Assembly: GCA_023053685.1 (NCBI GenBank)
Contig: JALIGW010000013.1
Span: 20,488,501 to 20,552,500 of the forward strand
DNA from: Diadophis punctatus similis
Lineage: Eukaryota; Chordata; Lepidosauria; Squamata; Dipsadidae
Direction of reading: 5' to 3'
Length of the DNA stretch: 64,000 nucleotides
The position numbers were made by a program, and so were the translations under genes. The notes under the pieces are model-generated. The model was not told the DNA's origin. It made no database searches and saw only the letters and a list, made by a program, of their open reading frames with translations. This document shows, one piece after another, positions 52,793-64,000 of the stretch (positions are counted from its first letter, which is position 1; each line of letters begins with the position of its first letter).

Positions 52793-52873
52793 ATAGAATA
52801 GAATAGAATAGAATAGAATAGAATAGAATAGAATAGAATAGAATAGAATAGAATAGAATAGAATAGAATAGAA
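52793..52873. repeat. (AATAG)n microsatellite at a LINE 3' tail
   Basis: Sixteen near-perfect five-base units directly abutting the LINE 3' end (attctttattggccaagtgt on plus). Confidence 0.97.
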
Positions 52874-53790
52874 TTCTTTATTGGCCAAGTGTGATTGGAC
52901 ACACAAGGAATTTGTCTTTGGTGCATATGCTCTCAATGTACATAAAAAAAAAGACAAGATACATTTGTCAAGAATCATAAGGTACAACACTTAATGATAG
53001 TCATAGGGTACAAATAAGTAATGAGGAAACAATCAATATAAATATAAATCGTAAGGATATAAGCAACAAAATTAGTCATGCAGTCAGGAAGAGATGGGTG
53101 ATAGCAACAATGAGAAGACTAATAGTAATAGTAATGCAGCCTTAGTGAATAGTTTGACAGTGTTGAGGGAAATATTTGTTTAGCAGAGTGATGGCATTCG
53201 GGAAAAAGCTGTTCTTGTGTCTAGTTGTCGGTGTGCAGTGCTCTATAGCTTCGTTTTGAGGGTAGGAGTTGAAACAATTTACGTCCAGGATGCGAGGGGT
53301 CTAAATATTTTCACAGCCCTCTTTTTGACTCGTGCAGTATACAGATCCTCAATGGAAGGCAGGTTGATAGTAATAGTTTTTTCTGCAGTTCTAATTCCTC
53401 TGAAATCTGTGTTTGTCTTGTTGGGTTGCAGAACCAAACCAGACAATTATAGAGGTGCAGATGACAGACTCAATAATTCCTCTGTAGAACTGTATCAGCA
53501 GCTCCTTGGGCAGTTTGAGCTTCCTGAGTTGGCGCAGAAAGAACATTCTTTGTTGTGCTTTTTTGATGACATTTTTGATGTTAGGTGTCCATTTTAGGTC
53601 TTGAGATACGATAGAACCTAGAAATTTGAAGGTCTCTATTGTTGATACTGTGTTGTCTAGTATTGTAAGAGGTGGAAGTATGAGAGGGTTTCTCCTAAAG
53701 TCTACCACAATTTCTACGGTTTTGAGTGTGTTCAGTTCCAGATTGTTCCGGTCGCACCACGAGGCTATTTGAAAAATCTCTTTTGCCAGA
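52874..53790 (-). mobile_element. CR1-group (L3/Rex1-like) LINE, RT C-terminus and 3' UTR
   Basis: The minus strand encodes ASWCDRNNLELNTLKTVEIV, VDFRRNPLILPPLTI, FKFLGSIVSQDLKWTPNI, KKAQQRMFFLRQLRKLKLPK and FYRGIIESVICTSIIVWFG, a non-LTR reverse-transcriptase tail. The 3' end reads acacttggccaataaagaat and runs into the AATAG repeat. A few more bases may remain beyond the L1 insertion at 54727. Confidence 0.9.
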
Positions 53791-54706
53791 GAAGAAAGAT
53801 ACCTAATTTTACACATAGCCACAGCAGCTAGACCCGTGATGGCGAACCTATGGCACGGGTGCCACAAGTGGCACGCGGAGCCATATCAGTGGGCACGCAA
53901 GCTCAGGTCCGGCGCACATGTGCGCACCGGCCGGCTGATTTTCGGGCCTTCTGGGCCCACTGGGAGTCAGGAAACAGGCTGTTTCCAGCCTCCAGAGGGG
54001 GTGGGGAAGGCCGTTTTCGCCCTCCCCAGGCTCCTAGAAGCCTGGAGAGAGCAAAAAATGGGCGTGCCATTGCATGCTGGGAGTGGGGGGTCATACGCGC
54101 ATGCGCGGGGGTGCATGGAATTATGGGTGTGGGCACACACACACGTGATCCCACGCATCCCCCCCTTTTTGGCACGCGAACCAAAAAAGGTTCGCCATCA
54201 CTGAGCTAGACTATCATACGCCCAGAATTGGAAATTAGAACACGTGCCCACTGCTTCGATGGGCATCAGAAAAATACTCGATTGCGCAGAAATGTGCAAA
54301 CTAACAATGCAAATTCATGGAAAAGACGACACGGATTTCTACGAAATATGGAATAAGGTATATAATTGGATTAAACAAAACCCAAAATTAAAAATTTGGC
54401 TATAAGGATGAAGATGAATTGAGATATATTTATACATGCTTTCTTTACAAGCTGTAATTAAATTAACTAATTTACAGATTATATTCACCGATAATTACGA
54501 TATGGAATGTACTTAAAATGTATATATAGATTTTGATACGAAACAAATACTTTAATAACGCTGTTAAAGCATTGGACTATTTCTTGTTGTTGTTTGTAAA
54601 TATGTGTACTTGTTTGTGTTTTGTGTGTTTTGTTTGTGTGTTTGTGTTTTGTTTGTGTCTTTTTTCTTCTTGTAAAAATTTAATAAAGACTATTTAAAAA
54701 AGAAAA
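53791..54706 (+). mobile_element. L1 retrotransposon, 5'-truncated, inserted into the LINE
   Basis: The plus strand encodes the last residues of L1 ORF2: ARLSYAQNWKLEHVPTASMG, then AEMCKLTMQIHGKDDTDFYE and IWNKVYNWIKQNPKLKIWL followed by a stop. A 3' UTR with aataaag and a terminal A-rich tail at 54680-54706 follow. Target duplication of 20 bp (gaaaaatctcttttgccaga) at 53771-53790 and 54707-54726. It is interrupted by a hAT element at 53834-54203. Confidence 0.93.
53834..54203. mobile_element. hAT element (family D), 370-bp copy inside the L1
   Basis: Starts ccgtgatggcgaacctatgg and ends aaaaggttcgccatcactg. Target duplication agctagac at 53826-53833 and 54204-54211. Its ends are the cleanest of the four family D copies. 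Confidence 0.94.
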
Positions 54707-55560
54707 GAAAAATCTCTTTTGCCAGAAATGACATTCCTATATAGTTTTGGTTTTCTTGCTTTTAGAACTTTTCCTTTCCTTGCAGAACTGCTCTAGTTCA
54801 CAAATATTTTTGAGTCTCCTTACATGCATCATGTGTTTTAGGTGTTTCCTCAGATTCTCAATAATTCTGGGAAATGTGAAGGATGTTCTAAAACTTTTTT
54901 TTCTTTCTTGCAAATATTCATGGTTGATTTGGCAGTGATTCAGATTGCGGCCTGATGAAATATCTACCCTCTTTTTAGCTTTCATTTCTTAAATGATAGT
55001 GGGACATTACCTTCTAGGATATACTGATATTTAATTGAACTTATCCCTCTTTCCATCTGCAAAATATATGCTGTGCTGCTGGATGTTACCCCACCCCCAA
55101 AGCATAACAGAACTATCCATATCCTTAACAGTAGTCAAGGTTTCTTCAATTATTGCACCCTTTTTTCTTGTCTGGTTGTGACTGAATATTAGTGTTGCTT
55201 TATCAGTTTGAAGTATTTTGTTCCAAGCTGTTTCAGCTATTCAGTTTTCTTTTGTGTATCTTAGAACATTACTTTTGTGTTTCTTTCCGACAACTCTCCA
55301 TTCAGATTACCACTGTATAAGCAATATTGCACTGTGGTCTTATGGACATTCCACTCAGCTACATTTTTCAGCAGATCATTAAGTGATCCAGAGGGTTGTT
55401 GTTGTTGTTTTTTTGGCAGAATGACCAATTTGGGGCCAGCTCTGTGGTTTTTTTCTGGACTTCAACCCTTATGCCATAATCATTGGAGGAATTGTGTATT
55501 TCTATTGTAAGGAAAATGTTATATTCACATTATTTGTGAACTGACATCAACAGCAGTCAT

Positions 55561-56288
55561 ATAGGTAGTCCTCAGTTAACAATGGTATTTATTTATTTAT
55601 TTTGTGAGATTTATATACCGCCTCACAGTGCAAGCACTCTCTAAGCGGTTTACACCAGTAAGCAATGTATATTTATATTGCCCCCAACAATCTGGGTCCT
55701 CATTTTACCTACCTCGGAAGGATGGAAGGCTGAGTCAACCTTGAGCCGGTGAGATTTGAACCTGCGGATCAGTGTCAGCTAAAGTGGCCTGCAGTACTTG
55801 GTAATTGGGAGCAGGAACTCTATCATCAGGTCGTATGGTCCTAAAACTCAGTATCATGTCAAGAATGAAGGCAAATGTACATGTCCCAGGATAATGTTGC
55901 AGGGAACTTCTCTCTAGCAGGGTCTAGCACAATCTGGTCCCGGTGACTGATCCAGATTGGATCCTGCATCAGTATCATGTGACTATGTCGACTTACAATG
56001 GCAGTTATAGTTGTGGTTGTTTTCCCGTATGATCATTAGGCACAATGTCATGTGATTGCTGTTTATAATCCCTTCAATGTCATGCTCTCCATTTATTTTG
56101 ATTATCAGAAGCTGGCAGTTAAGGTCACAAGTGGTGATCAAATGACAGCAGGATGCTGCAAAAGCCAGAATTTGGGGAATATTTGTTAAGTTTCCTACTT
56201 CAGCATTGTATCATACATTTCTTTGCTCAGCATTGTTGTAACTTCAAATGGTCACTGAATGAATGGTAGTTAAACTAAGGCTCCTTGT
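55561..56288. mobile_element. Family B MITE interrupted by a SINE
   Basis: Left end ataggtagtcctcagttaac, right end near gtagttaaactaaggctcct; the body at 55800-56280 keeps cgacttacaatggcagtta-type family motifs in diverged form. Confidence 0.75.
55585..55798 (-). mobile_element. tRNA-derived SINE, 5'-truncated, nested in the MITE
   Basis: Reverse copy of the SINE at 15663-15910, from the (AAAT)n tail to gcctgcagtact; the A-box head is missing and a stretch at the B box is deleted. Confidence 0.9.
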
Positions 56289-56379
56289 CATTGCAAAATT
56301 TAAAAGCTCAGTAATATTTATTAACAATGCCAAAAAAATTAACTGAATGCAGTATAAAAATTGATAATCATAAAGTATT

Positions 56380-56837
56380 TTTCCAGCGCCAATTTTATTG
56401 AAATCTGATATTTATCACAGCAACTACAGTTGTGAATTTAATTTCATCAAAAATAATCATACACTGAAGAGGGGAAAAGAAAACTCAATCCAACAACAGT
56501 AGTATTACATTTAAGTATAATTGATAACTTATGCACTAGTAATCTTAATGGAAATATTTAAAAAGGTTTGTTTTACAACATTTGTTTTGATGTTTGTGCC
56601 TCACAGAGGAAAATAAAAATATGATTTGGTCAGACAAACATTCCATATATAAAATGAATGATAGTTTCAGTATTTACATTTGTACAGTTTCAAGTGTAAT
56701 ACCTATACAATTGTACATATGAGAAACTTAGGACTGAAGTACTGTAACTTATCAAAACAAAATGCCTGCCACATAAATCACAGGACATTTTAGCCAACAT
56801 CACAACGTTTCAAAGAAGTTGTTGCTTGAGTATAATT
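56380..56837 (-). other. TUBGCP5: TUBGCP5 3' UTR (estimated)
   Basis: Downstream of the stop at 56838. An AATAAA on the minus strand lies at 56399-56394, giving a UTR of about 440-460 bp. The exact cleavage site is not visible. Confidence 0.55.
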
Positions 56838-56902
56838 TCATGCTTGGATGTCATGTGAAGTTTGCTCCATTCCAGCCATGAGTGACAAAGCTAAAGATTC
56901 CA
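56838..56902 (-). CDS. TUBGCP5: TUBGCP5 last exon and stop
   Basis: The exon reads (L)ESLALSLMAGMEQTSHDIQA then TGA at 56840-56838 (phase 1 in). The acceptor ends attcacag. Confidence 0.94.
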
Positions 56903-59900
56903 CTGTGAATCAAAAATGAGTATTTAGATCAAAATAGAGTAAACTGTCTTTTGAACAAAACATATTGGAGGTGGATAAAACTATGATATACTTCTTAGTG
57001 TCAAGTAACACAAATTTCTAACAATTCTAATTAATATATACCTCCAATTATTTAGGATATAAGTATTTTCTGATAGTATGTTAGTTATGATTTAAAGTAT
57101 TTAGGGCTACAAGTATTAAGAAAGTAATATTGCATACATTATTCTAAATGTTTAACAACAAATTGTTAACATTAAAAAATACTTTTTCCGTAAATACTCA
57201 CAATGTGGAAAAGAGCCTCTACAGACTGCTTTGTTTAGAACTGTCACAAGAAACATATGACAGTTTTTAAAATCTGATTCCATCTTTGTTATGGATTCCA
57301 TCCTAAAAGTAATGAAAGATAATTTAGACAGACAGTACAAACAAAAATCAAGTTTTGGGAAACATATTGTTATTTCTTTCTGCGTAAAAACAAGGTATTT
57401 GTAGTAAAAAGCTTTGAACAGAAAATATTTTTTATTACAAAGGTATAATCACTTTGTTAACTATATCTTTTATCCTTTGTACCATATTCAAACTTGTACC
57501 ATACAAATCATTTAAGGTTTTATCTCTTTCAACAACCTCCTACACTTCGAAATCTTAGTGGAATAGTTCATGCTACCCTGTAAACTCTAATTTTATTCTT
57601 ATCATGCTAGGTTTCCCACAATGATGCATACTTTTTAAATATGTGAACTTTAACATTCAGGTTGGATGACTTGATACATATGTTCACAATAGAGGTGGGA
57701 TGTATTTCTATTGCTATACTGTATCATATGTTATACAGTTTTTCACAGATGCCCCATTAATGAAGTAAATGTATTATCACAGTCATGATTGCTGCTCAGA
57801 GAAAACCTACAAATCATTGCTGAAACTATTCTTAAGAATCACAATCTGAGGCAAGCAATATCACACACACAAAATTGTATTTCTCTGGATACAACTGATG
57901 GCTATTTTTCCCCAGCACTATATCTACAGTAGTTCCTGTGAATACTCAGCGATGACGTCAAATTATTTGATGCCAGAAAGATGCCTGTGCATCTTTACAG
58001 GACTATATTAAATAACAGTTGATAAACTGTAATTTTCACCAGCTGAAAATATTTCAAATGATATTTCAGGATATCCAAGATTTCTCACTATCAGAGCATT
58101 TGGAACACCTGGTACTATACAGAACAGGGCTCCAACAATGTAATTCCTTTTATTGCTGATTATGTCTAATTTATTTTCTGAATATACAATTTAGAAAATT
58201 ATACTTAAAAAGACACACTGATTGTGAAGCTAACGTGTGTCCGGAAGTGATAAGATCCAATGTAAATGTATTCCATTGTGGTCTACACAATTAATCTGTC
58301 AACACTACGCTCTTATTCATAAGACTTCACTCAAAGAACAAATGTCAGTAAAACAAGTCCCAATTCTGTCAACCGACTGTGATGCATAGATTGAATAGGT
58401 ACTTACTTCCAGGCTCCCAAACCAGCTTGCCAACGATCTGCAAACATCAATACTAGGTTCAGAACTTTCATTATTGCTTCTTTCACAAAACTAACCTGGA
58501 AATCAAATGTAACAGGCAACAGCTACCGTCACAAATTTATGTAGATTCAAAGTAGATTCACATATTCCATTTTTCATTCATTTGTTAAAGTTGAAAATTT
58601 TTGAGTGTGTTAATATATTGGTAATATATTAATATATTATTGGATAATTATATCTTGTGAGTTGGTTACTTTTATTTAGGAAAGATATTTTTGTAAATAT
58701 TTCTTTTTACAGCACAAAAAAGATTGTTAGCTCCCAGAGTCTTTAGGAATGGGTAGCATAAAGTAAAATAAGGCAGATAATCACACTACAGAAAATACCC
58801 ATATTCCAAATATATTTATCTGGGGGGGATTAATCAGAGACCTATACCAAAATACATACTAAATATGCCATGCTACTAACCCAAAGCAGCAAAAAATCCT
58901 GAAAACTAGAGGTTTTTTCTCCCAAGGAAGAGGCATCTACATGTAAAGTTTGGAGAATGGAAAACCATTTAAACCTATGAAAATGGGGTAATGAACTTTG
59001 TCAATTTTAAGGCCTGTCATTTGATCTCTGTTTCTTGCTGGAGCTTAAGCAAATCTATCACAGCTGCAACAAGAAAGTTAGTATTGGATCTCTGTGACTA
59101 CTAAAGACAGTAGGCAACTATTTTTCTAGCATTTAAGGCTGCAAGACATATTTGGATGCTATTTAGAAAAAAGCTTAAGCTTCATTCCGCTTTCCATGAC
59201 AATCTGACACTGAGATGATCCCTGTTTGAAGACTGCAGGTAAATCTGTTTTAGAACAACAACAAATATACTTCTTATTGTTAATTCTACCTTCAAAACAT
59301 TTGCTGTATTGTAGGAAAAATTAGTCCGTTTTCACAAACCAAGTAGTTTTTTTTAAAAATGTTAAATGCATTATGATCTTAAAACAACATTTATTCAACA
59401 TAAGGATATTTAGCAAGGGTTGATTATCAACTTCAGTATGTTGTAAATATAATGGACTGGAGCTGTGGGCCTGTTCTACATTGGCCTGTCTTAATTATAA
59501 AATTTGGTTATCAGTTTATTAAATTTTGGGGGAAATAACACTGAAAATATTATTATTTTTGAAAATTTGGAAGAACTCTGTAATCCCAACCCCTTGCAAA
59601 TATTATAGAGATTCCATACAAGTAATATTTTATGTACCTTTTCTCTCAGGAGGCAACGATCATGGATTGTAGAAAGATATCTATAATGTATTTTGATTAA
59701 CTGATCTAAATCTTTTGCTTCTTCTACTTGATGCTGGAACTCCAAGCCTGTACTATGAAGAATCTTATAAAAGGAGGCAAAATGTATAATGAACCAAAAT
59801 TTAAATTTCTTTGCTCTATATTTCTCTAAATCTTTGCACTGTAATCTTCAGAAAGTTCAATTTAAAGAATACAAGACATTTCTAATTACAATGAACGGCA

Positions 59901-62900
59901 GTTAGATAATTAAGGTAATATATGCACTCCTTAGATTAAAACAGTTTCAAAAAAGAATTTAACCCCCTTTTAAAATGATATAATTGGGAACCACATCTAA
60001 AAAAAATCCTTAAAATTCAGCCAGAGATTGAAATATTACGTAAACTTGAATATTTGTCATTAAGTATGACTCTAGTCTAAGTAAAAAATCTGAATGTCTT
60101 CTTTAAAATCATAACTATTATTTGGGAAGGAGATAGGTTATTATTACACTGGAGAATAAATACTGGTTTTCCCTCTATATTCCTTTAAACAGATACAACA
60201 ATACATCTGGAATAGTTTAGAATGCAAACCAAAGCTGAATTCTCATGACTAATAATTTTATTTTGCAGTACTTGGCATTAGCAAGAATATATTACAGAAG
60301 AAGTTATCATGTATTTGAAAGCATTTTATTTTAGCAGAGTTTGTTACTTAAAATCCCAAGAGTTGTTAAGTTGGGAAGGACAATCATATATCAGGTAAAA
60401 ATGTGCAGTCTTTTTGCTAAACTAAGAAACAGTTTAAAATCACTTCTGATTGTTTACAAAAAGTTATTGTAATGTTATTGAAATGCATTGTATATCACAT
60501 ACCCTAGTCATAATGTAGTTGTGTAGGCTGTTAACAAAGTGCATGAGTTTCATTCTTAAAAGGAACATGCGGTGAGTTTGTTGCTTAATGGGCTCCGATT
60601 GAAGAACTGCTTCTTGAGCAAATATCACACCTCTATTATTCTGGAGCTTTTCTGCTGCTGTGACTAGTTCTTAAGAAGAAAAGTGCAATAAAAGAAAATA
60701 ATAGGGGGAAAAGCAAAACAATATAAATTACAACACCTCTCACACATTTTTTTTGGTGAAAAGTTCAACTTTCTGAATATACTGCTGTAAAATACCTATT
60801 CAAAGAATAAAGTAATGACATGATGGCAAGATGGCAAAAATACAAAATAACTAAAATACAGCAAGAGCCAGGAAAGATCTGACCAAGAATTCACATACCC
60901 CAACTATCTTTCTACATATTCAACATGAAGTTCATAAGCAGTACCTAAGCACAAAAGCATGCTCTTCCTTCCTATTACTCAATTGGCACTGAGAAAATAA
61001 GGAATGAAAACATAGCATTAAGGGACTTTTAAATTATAAGGTAAATAACATATCTTCAAATAACCTTTTTTTAAACTAAAATATACAATAGCTGTTTATC
61101 CCATTAACATCTTAATGTAATCTCATGCAGTGTCTTTTAATTGTTTATAATGATTGAATTTTATTTTCATTTATTTATTTATTAAATTTAATGGCCACAC
61201 ATCTTTCTATTGGATAACTTGGTTATGATAATTAAAAAACAATATATTTTTGGTCAATAAAAAGTAATGGGAATTATGCCAAAGTTAGACTCTCCCAGTT
61301 TTTGTAACATGAAAAACAAAAGCCAACATAATGAACATTTAACTTTAATCAAATTAATGGGAAGTTTGCAATTCTAGGCATTACAAAGTTCTGAATATTT
61401 TAAGGAAAGTTTCATCTAAACATTTAGAAGAATGTCCTGACTTTAAAAAACCCAACCACAGCAATGGTCTCTTTCTCATAGAGTTTCTCAATGCAGATTT
61501 GATTACCCAATGGTATAACTCCGTGATGGCAAACCTATGTCACGTGTGCCACAGGTGGCACACGGAACCATATCTGCTGGCACATGAACCGTTGCCCTAG
61601 TTCAGCACCAGCCAGCTGATTTTCGGTTCGCACAGAGGCTCTGGGAGGGCATTTTCTGCCTCTGGAGGGCCTCTGGGGGGGGAGGCCATTTTGCCCTCCC
61701 CAGGCTCCAGGGAAGCCTCTGGAGCTTGGGGAAGGTGAAAAACGGGCTACCAGGCCCGCCAGAAGTTGGGAAGAGCCCTTTTTGGCCTCTGGGGGGGCGG
61801 GGGAGGCCATTTTCGCCTCTGGAGGCTGGGGAGGGCGAAAAATGGGCCCACCAGAAGTCGGGAAAGGGGGAGGGGGGTTGTGCGTGCATGCACAAGGGCG
61901 GGGCAGTGGGGGGGTTGCACATGCATGTGCAGGGGGTTGGGGCGTGTGGGGGGCATTGAATTATATGTGTGGGCACGTGCACGCGCTTTTGGCACCCAAG
62001 GAAAAAAGGCTTGCCATCACTGGTATAACTGTATGATACCATGCAATGGACGACACCTGAAGTCTCTCTCAAAGAGACTTCTTTTTATAGATTTATAAAT
62101 GCTTGAGTTTCAGGCAGGGACTTGCACATTTCTTCACTAATGCCTTGTAGTTAGTTTACTTTATTGATTAGCCCATGGGCCATATCAAAATGCAGAGTTC
62201 CAAACACAAATTATTACTAAAATCTGATAAAAACAATTTAAAATGGAATTGGAATAAAATACAATTTAAAATGAAATTGGAATAAAATACAATTTAAAAT
62301 GAGTGGAATAAAATACAGTAATTTAATATATGGATAAATAAAATATGATAAATTTATATCTCAGTTTTACCCCTACAATTTACCCCAATTAAAGGCTGAT
62401 CTCAACTGAAACATTTTGCTCTAATACTGTGCTGTATTAAATGTTGTTTTCAAATTTTGGCCGCATATAAGTTATGTGGTTTTCATATGGGGTTCCCAAT
62501 GGATCACTCGTTTAGTATATAGACCGAGGTATCTGTCTCTCACCCTCTTATACAGGCCTTCTATATTTCACTAGGTTTTCTCATAATTACACAGAATAAA
62601 CTCTGCAAGATACACAAATATAGCAAAATTTGCATAACATATTTACTGATTCTTTTAGTTGCAGATTACTTCTTTATTGGCAGATTTAAACTAATTATAT
62701 CTATTATACTTTGGCAAACTTTTATGTTGAGAGTAAAGCCTTTTGCACCCCAATCAAAGTAATCTGTAAACCACAGAAAGGTGTTAATAATTTTGTGATA
62801 ACTCTTTATATTCCCCAGGGTAATTTGATTGGGACAGTACAAAAATATTGCTAATTACTAAAGTAAATAAATATTAATGTATTTTTGAAATCTTCCCCAA

Positions 62901-63787
62901 AAGAATGCAATGGTAAATATGCATCCTTGCTTGATGAAAACTGACAGTTTAGGTGTATGAAGGAAAGGGGGTTTAAAATACAGTATCCTGGTAAAAGGAC
63001 AGCTAACTAGAATGATGACTGCATTATAACATTACTTTTGTCCTTACGTTCAACTGATCTCAGTATTTAAAGTCTTTTTACACTGCAGCAAACTTTAACA
63101 AACTATTTAGGCAACAGGACTATATCTTTAAAAAAAGTCTATTAAACCCAAGCTTACTGTATGTATCTGACATAATTTCTGTTATGTAAATAATTATGCA
63201 ATCAATGCTAACATCACATGGGTAATTTACATCATTCCCACAAATCCATTAAAATGTCTATTGTTTCAGGTAAACTCTAAAATAAAATATTGCAAACTGA
63301 ATTTGAAGTTCACTGAATGGTGGGTCAGAAAAATAAGGTTCTATTGTATCTTTTCCTTTTCATACATTTCCCTCTCTCTCTTTCTCTCTCCCACCCTCCC
63401 TCCTTCCTTCTCTCCTCTCTCCGCATTATACTTCTGTAGAAGCTAAAGGTAGTGTAGGTTTTAGAATTATATTACAGAGAATTAATCCTCTTACCATGAA
63501 ACCTCAACACATCCAGACTGTATTTGGCCCACTTTATTTGTAACAACAGAAGGAAAACTTGATTATAGATTTTTTGGCACTCAACACTTATTACTATATC
63601 CACTGGCCAAGGGACCTAAATAGGAAAACAAAACAAAACAAAAATTGGTATCCTTTTTTTCTTTAATGTTAAACCTTTCATTTCAATACAAGCAATTATT
63701 ACCTTGTAACTCAGTATTAAGCCATCTAGTGTATGAACAGGCAACTTCTTCTTTGCTATATCAATATTTTCACATAGAATTGACAAC
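56838..63787 (-). CDS. TUBGCP5: TUBGCP5 (gamma-tubulin complex component 5), last seven exons
   Basis: Gene-level entry; exons follow. GCP5 is one of the grip-domain proteins that assemble the gamma-tubulin ring complex at centrosomes and nucleate microtubules. The seven exons encode about 233 residues of the C-terminal GRIP2 (gamma-tubulin-binding) domain, starting LSILCENIDIAKKKLPVHTL and ending LSLMAGMEQTSHDIQA. Borders are GT-AG and phases agree throughout. The human protein, as I recall it, ends at MEQS, so a short C-terminal extension is seen here. The gene lies about 6.9 kb upstream of the CYFIP1 promoter on the same strand, as in mammals. Confidence 0.96.
57202..57302 (-). CDS. TUBGCP5: TUBGCP5 exon
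   Basis: The exon reads (K)MESITKMESDFKNCHMFLVT and ends KAVCRGSFPH plus one base (101 bp, phase 2 in, 1 out). The acceptor ends acttttag and the donor is gtgagt. Confidence 0.95.
57303..58406 (-). other. TUBGCP5 intron, nothing recognised
   Basis: AT-rich intron without a visible element. Confidence 0.6.
58407..58495 (-). CDS. TUBGCP5: TUBGCP5 exon
   Basis: The exon reads VSFVKEAIMKVLNLVLMFAD and ends AGLGAW plus two bases (89 bp, phase 0 in, 2 out). The acceptor ends atttccag and the donor is gtaagt. Confidence 0.95.
58496..59637 (-). other. TUBGCP5 intron, nothing recognised
   Basis: AT-rich intron without a visible element. Confidence 0.6.
59638..59763 (-). CDS. TUBGCP5: TUBGCP5 exon
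   Basis: The exon reads ILHSTGLEFQHQVEEAKDLD and ends DRCLLREK (126 bp, phase 0/0). The acceptor ends tttataag and the donor is gtacat. Confidence 0.97.
60503..60669 (-). CDS. TUBGCP5: TUBGCP5 exon
   Basis: The exon reads (E)LVTAAEKLQNNRGVIFAQEA and ends HFVNSLHNYIMTR (167 bp, phase 1 in, 0 out). The acceptor ends cttcttaag and the donor is gtatgt. The linker before HRMFLLRMKL appears a few residues shorter than my recollection of human. Confidence 0.95.
61521..62022. mobile_element. hAT element (family D), 502-bp copy
   Basis: Starts ccgtgatggcaaacctatgt and ends aaaaggcttgccatcactg. Target duplication gtataact at 61513-61520 and 62023-62030. GC-rich core with repeated gaggccattttcgcc modules. 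Confidence 0.94.
63361..63420. repeat. CT-rich simple repeat
   Basis: Pyrimidine tract (tctctctctttctctctccc, then ctccttccttctctcctc) close to the donor side of exon 63495-63615. Confidence 0.85.
63495..63615 (-). CDS. TUBGCP5: TUBGCP5 exon
   Basis: The exon reads VPWPVDIVISVECQKIYNQV and ends YSLDVLRFH plus one base (121 bp, phase 0 in, 1 out). The acceptor ends ctatttag and the donor is gtaaga. Confidence 0.96.
63703..63787 (-). CDS. TUBGCP5: TUBGCP5 exon, first one inside the window
   Basis: The exon reads LSILCENIDIAKKKLPVHTL and ends DGLILSYK (85 bp, ends phase 0). The acceptor ends tatatag and the donor is gtaata. The upstream exons are beyond the right edge. Confidence 0.95.
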
Positions 63788-64000
63788 CTATATACAAAAA
63801 CATGTGGTTATTATCAACTGTTTATTCCAAGACAGATAACTATACAATTAATGAAATAAAATCAACACAAATGTTTTCAGATAAGATTACCATCTACAAT
63901 CACTTTGTTGCAAACTTTGTAATGGGAAATTTTTATTTCAACATGGGATATTAGCTATCACAGCAATTCTAAACCAGACAGTTGCATTTGCTTTTAAACT

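Larger units (their letters stand above)
52630..55520 (-). pseudogene. Tc1-like transposon, dead transposase, split by later insertions
   Basis: On the minus strand about 55480-54737 reads, through several stops and frameshifts, the Tc1 transposase order: GPKLVILPKK, VAEWNVHKTTVQYCLYSGNL, SSVMLWG, VLEHPSHFPEL, then ENLRKHLKHMMHVRRLKNIC and ELEQFCKE. The probable 3' flank of the same element (ccaaacttttgcacttgcca on the minus strand) sits at 52630-52792, separated from the coding part by a LINE. That the two pieces are one element is inference. Confidence 0.75.
60670..63494 (-). other. TUBGCP5 intron with one hAT insertion
   Basis: About 2.8 kb; holds the hAT element at 61521-62022 and a CT-rich tract at its high end. 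The short repeat aaaatggaattggaataaaatacaatttaa recurs around 62238-62310. Confidence 0.7.

Overview
This is vertebrate nuclear DNA, most likely from a squamate reptile and probably a snake. The coding signal is a set of short GT-AG exons on the minus strand separated by long AT-rich introns. The interspersed repeats point to squamates: a BovB (RTE) LINE, CR1/L2-type LINEs, a squamate-type L1, tRNA-derived SINEs, many small hAT elements with 8-bp target-site duplications, and a LINE whose 3' tail runs straight into an (AATAG)n microsatellite, an arrangement I recall from snake genomes. Species assignment is inference from repeats; there is no bacterial, phage, CRISPR or viral content that I can see.

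Two genes are present, both on the minus strand. CYFIP1 (Sra-1, WAVE regulatory complex subunit) fills positions 319 to about 49.9 kb. A CpG-rich promoter with a predicted non-coding first exon lies at 49.2-50.1 kb, the ATG is at 40438, and 26 coding exons encode about 1038 residues; the last ~215 residues lie beyond the left edge. Residue numbering over the exons reproduces the landmarks known for mammalian CYFIP1 (C179 and R190 of the Rac1 A site, K725 of the eIF4E-binding segment, Y967 and G971 of the Rac1 D site). The last seven exons of TUBGCP5 (gamma-tubulin complex component 5) lie at 56.8-63.8 kb. The tandem order TUBGCP5 then CYFIP1 is the same as in human 15q11.2.

The most interesting gene-level observation is a tandem pair of homologous exons in CYFIP1 (19898-20045 and 19522-19675). 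They have the same entry and exit phases, intact splice sites and about 37% amino-acid identity, so they look like mutually exclusive alternatives. A third in-phase exon-like block (18392-18655) with an in-frame stop follows. Opposite-orientation copies of one SINE flank this exon cluster.

The rest is intron and intergenic DNA full of transposable elements. Highlights are a four-layer nest at 52.6-55.6 kb (Tc1 transposon, LINE, L1, hAT), a BovB fragment that split a SINE with a 13-bp target duplication, an L1 carrying only ORF1 plus a duplicated 3' region, a terminal-inverted-repeat element with a ~190-bp-arm GC-rich palindrome, and a ~70-bp-arm hairpin of unknown origin at 25.7 kb.
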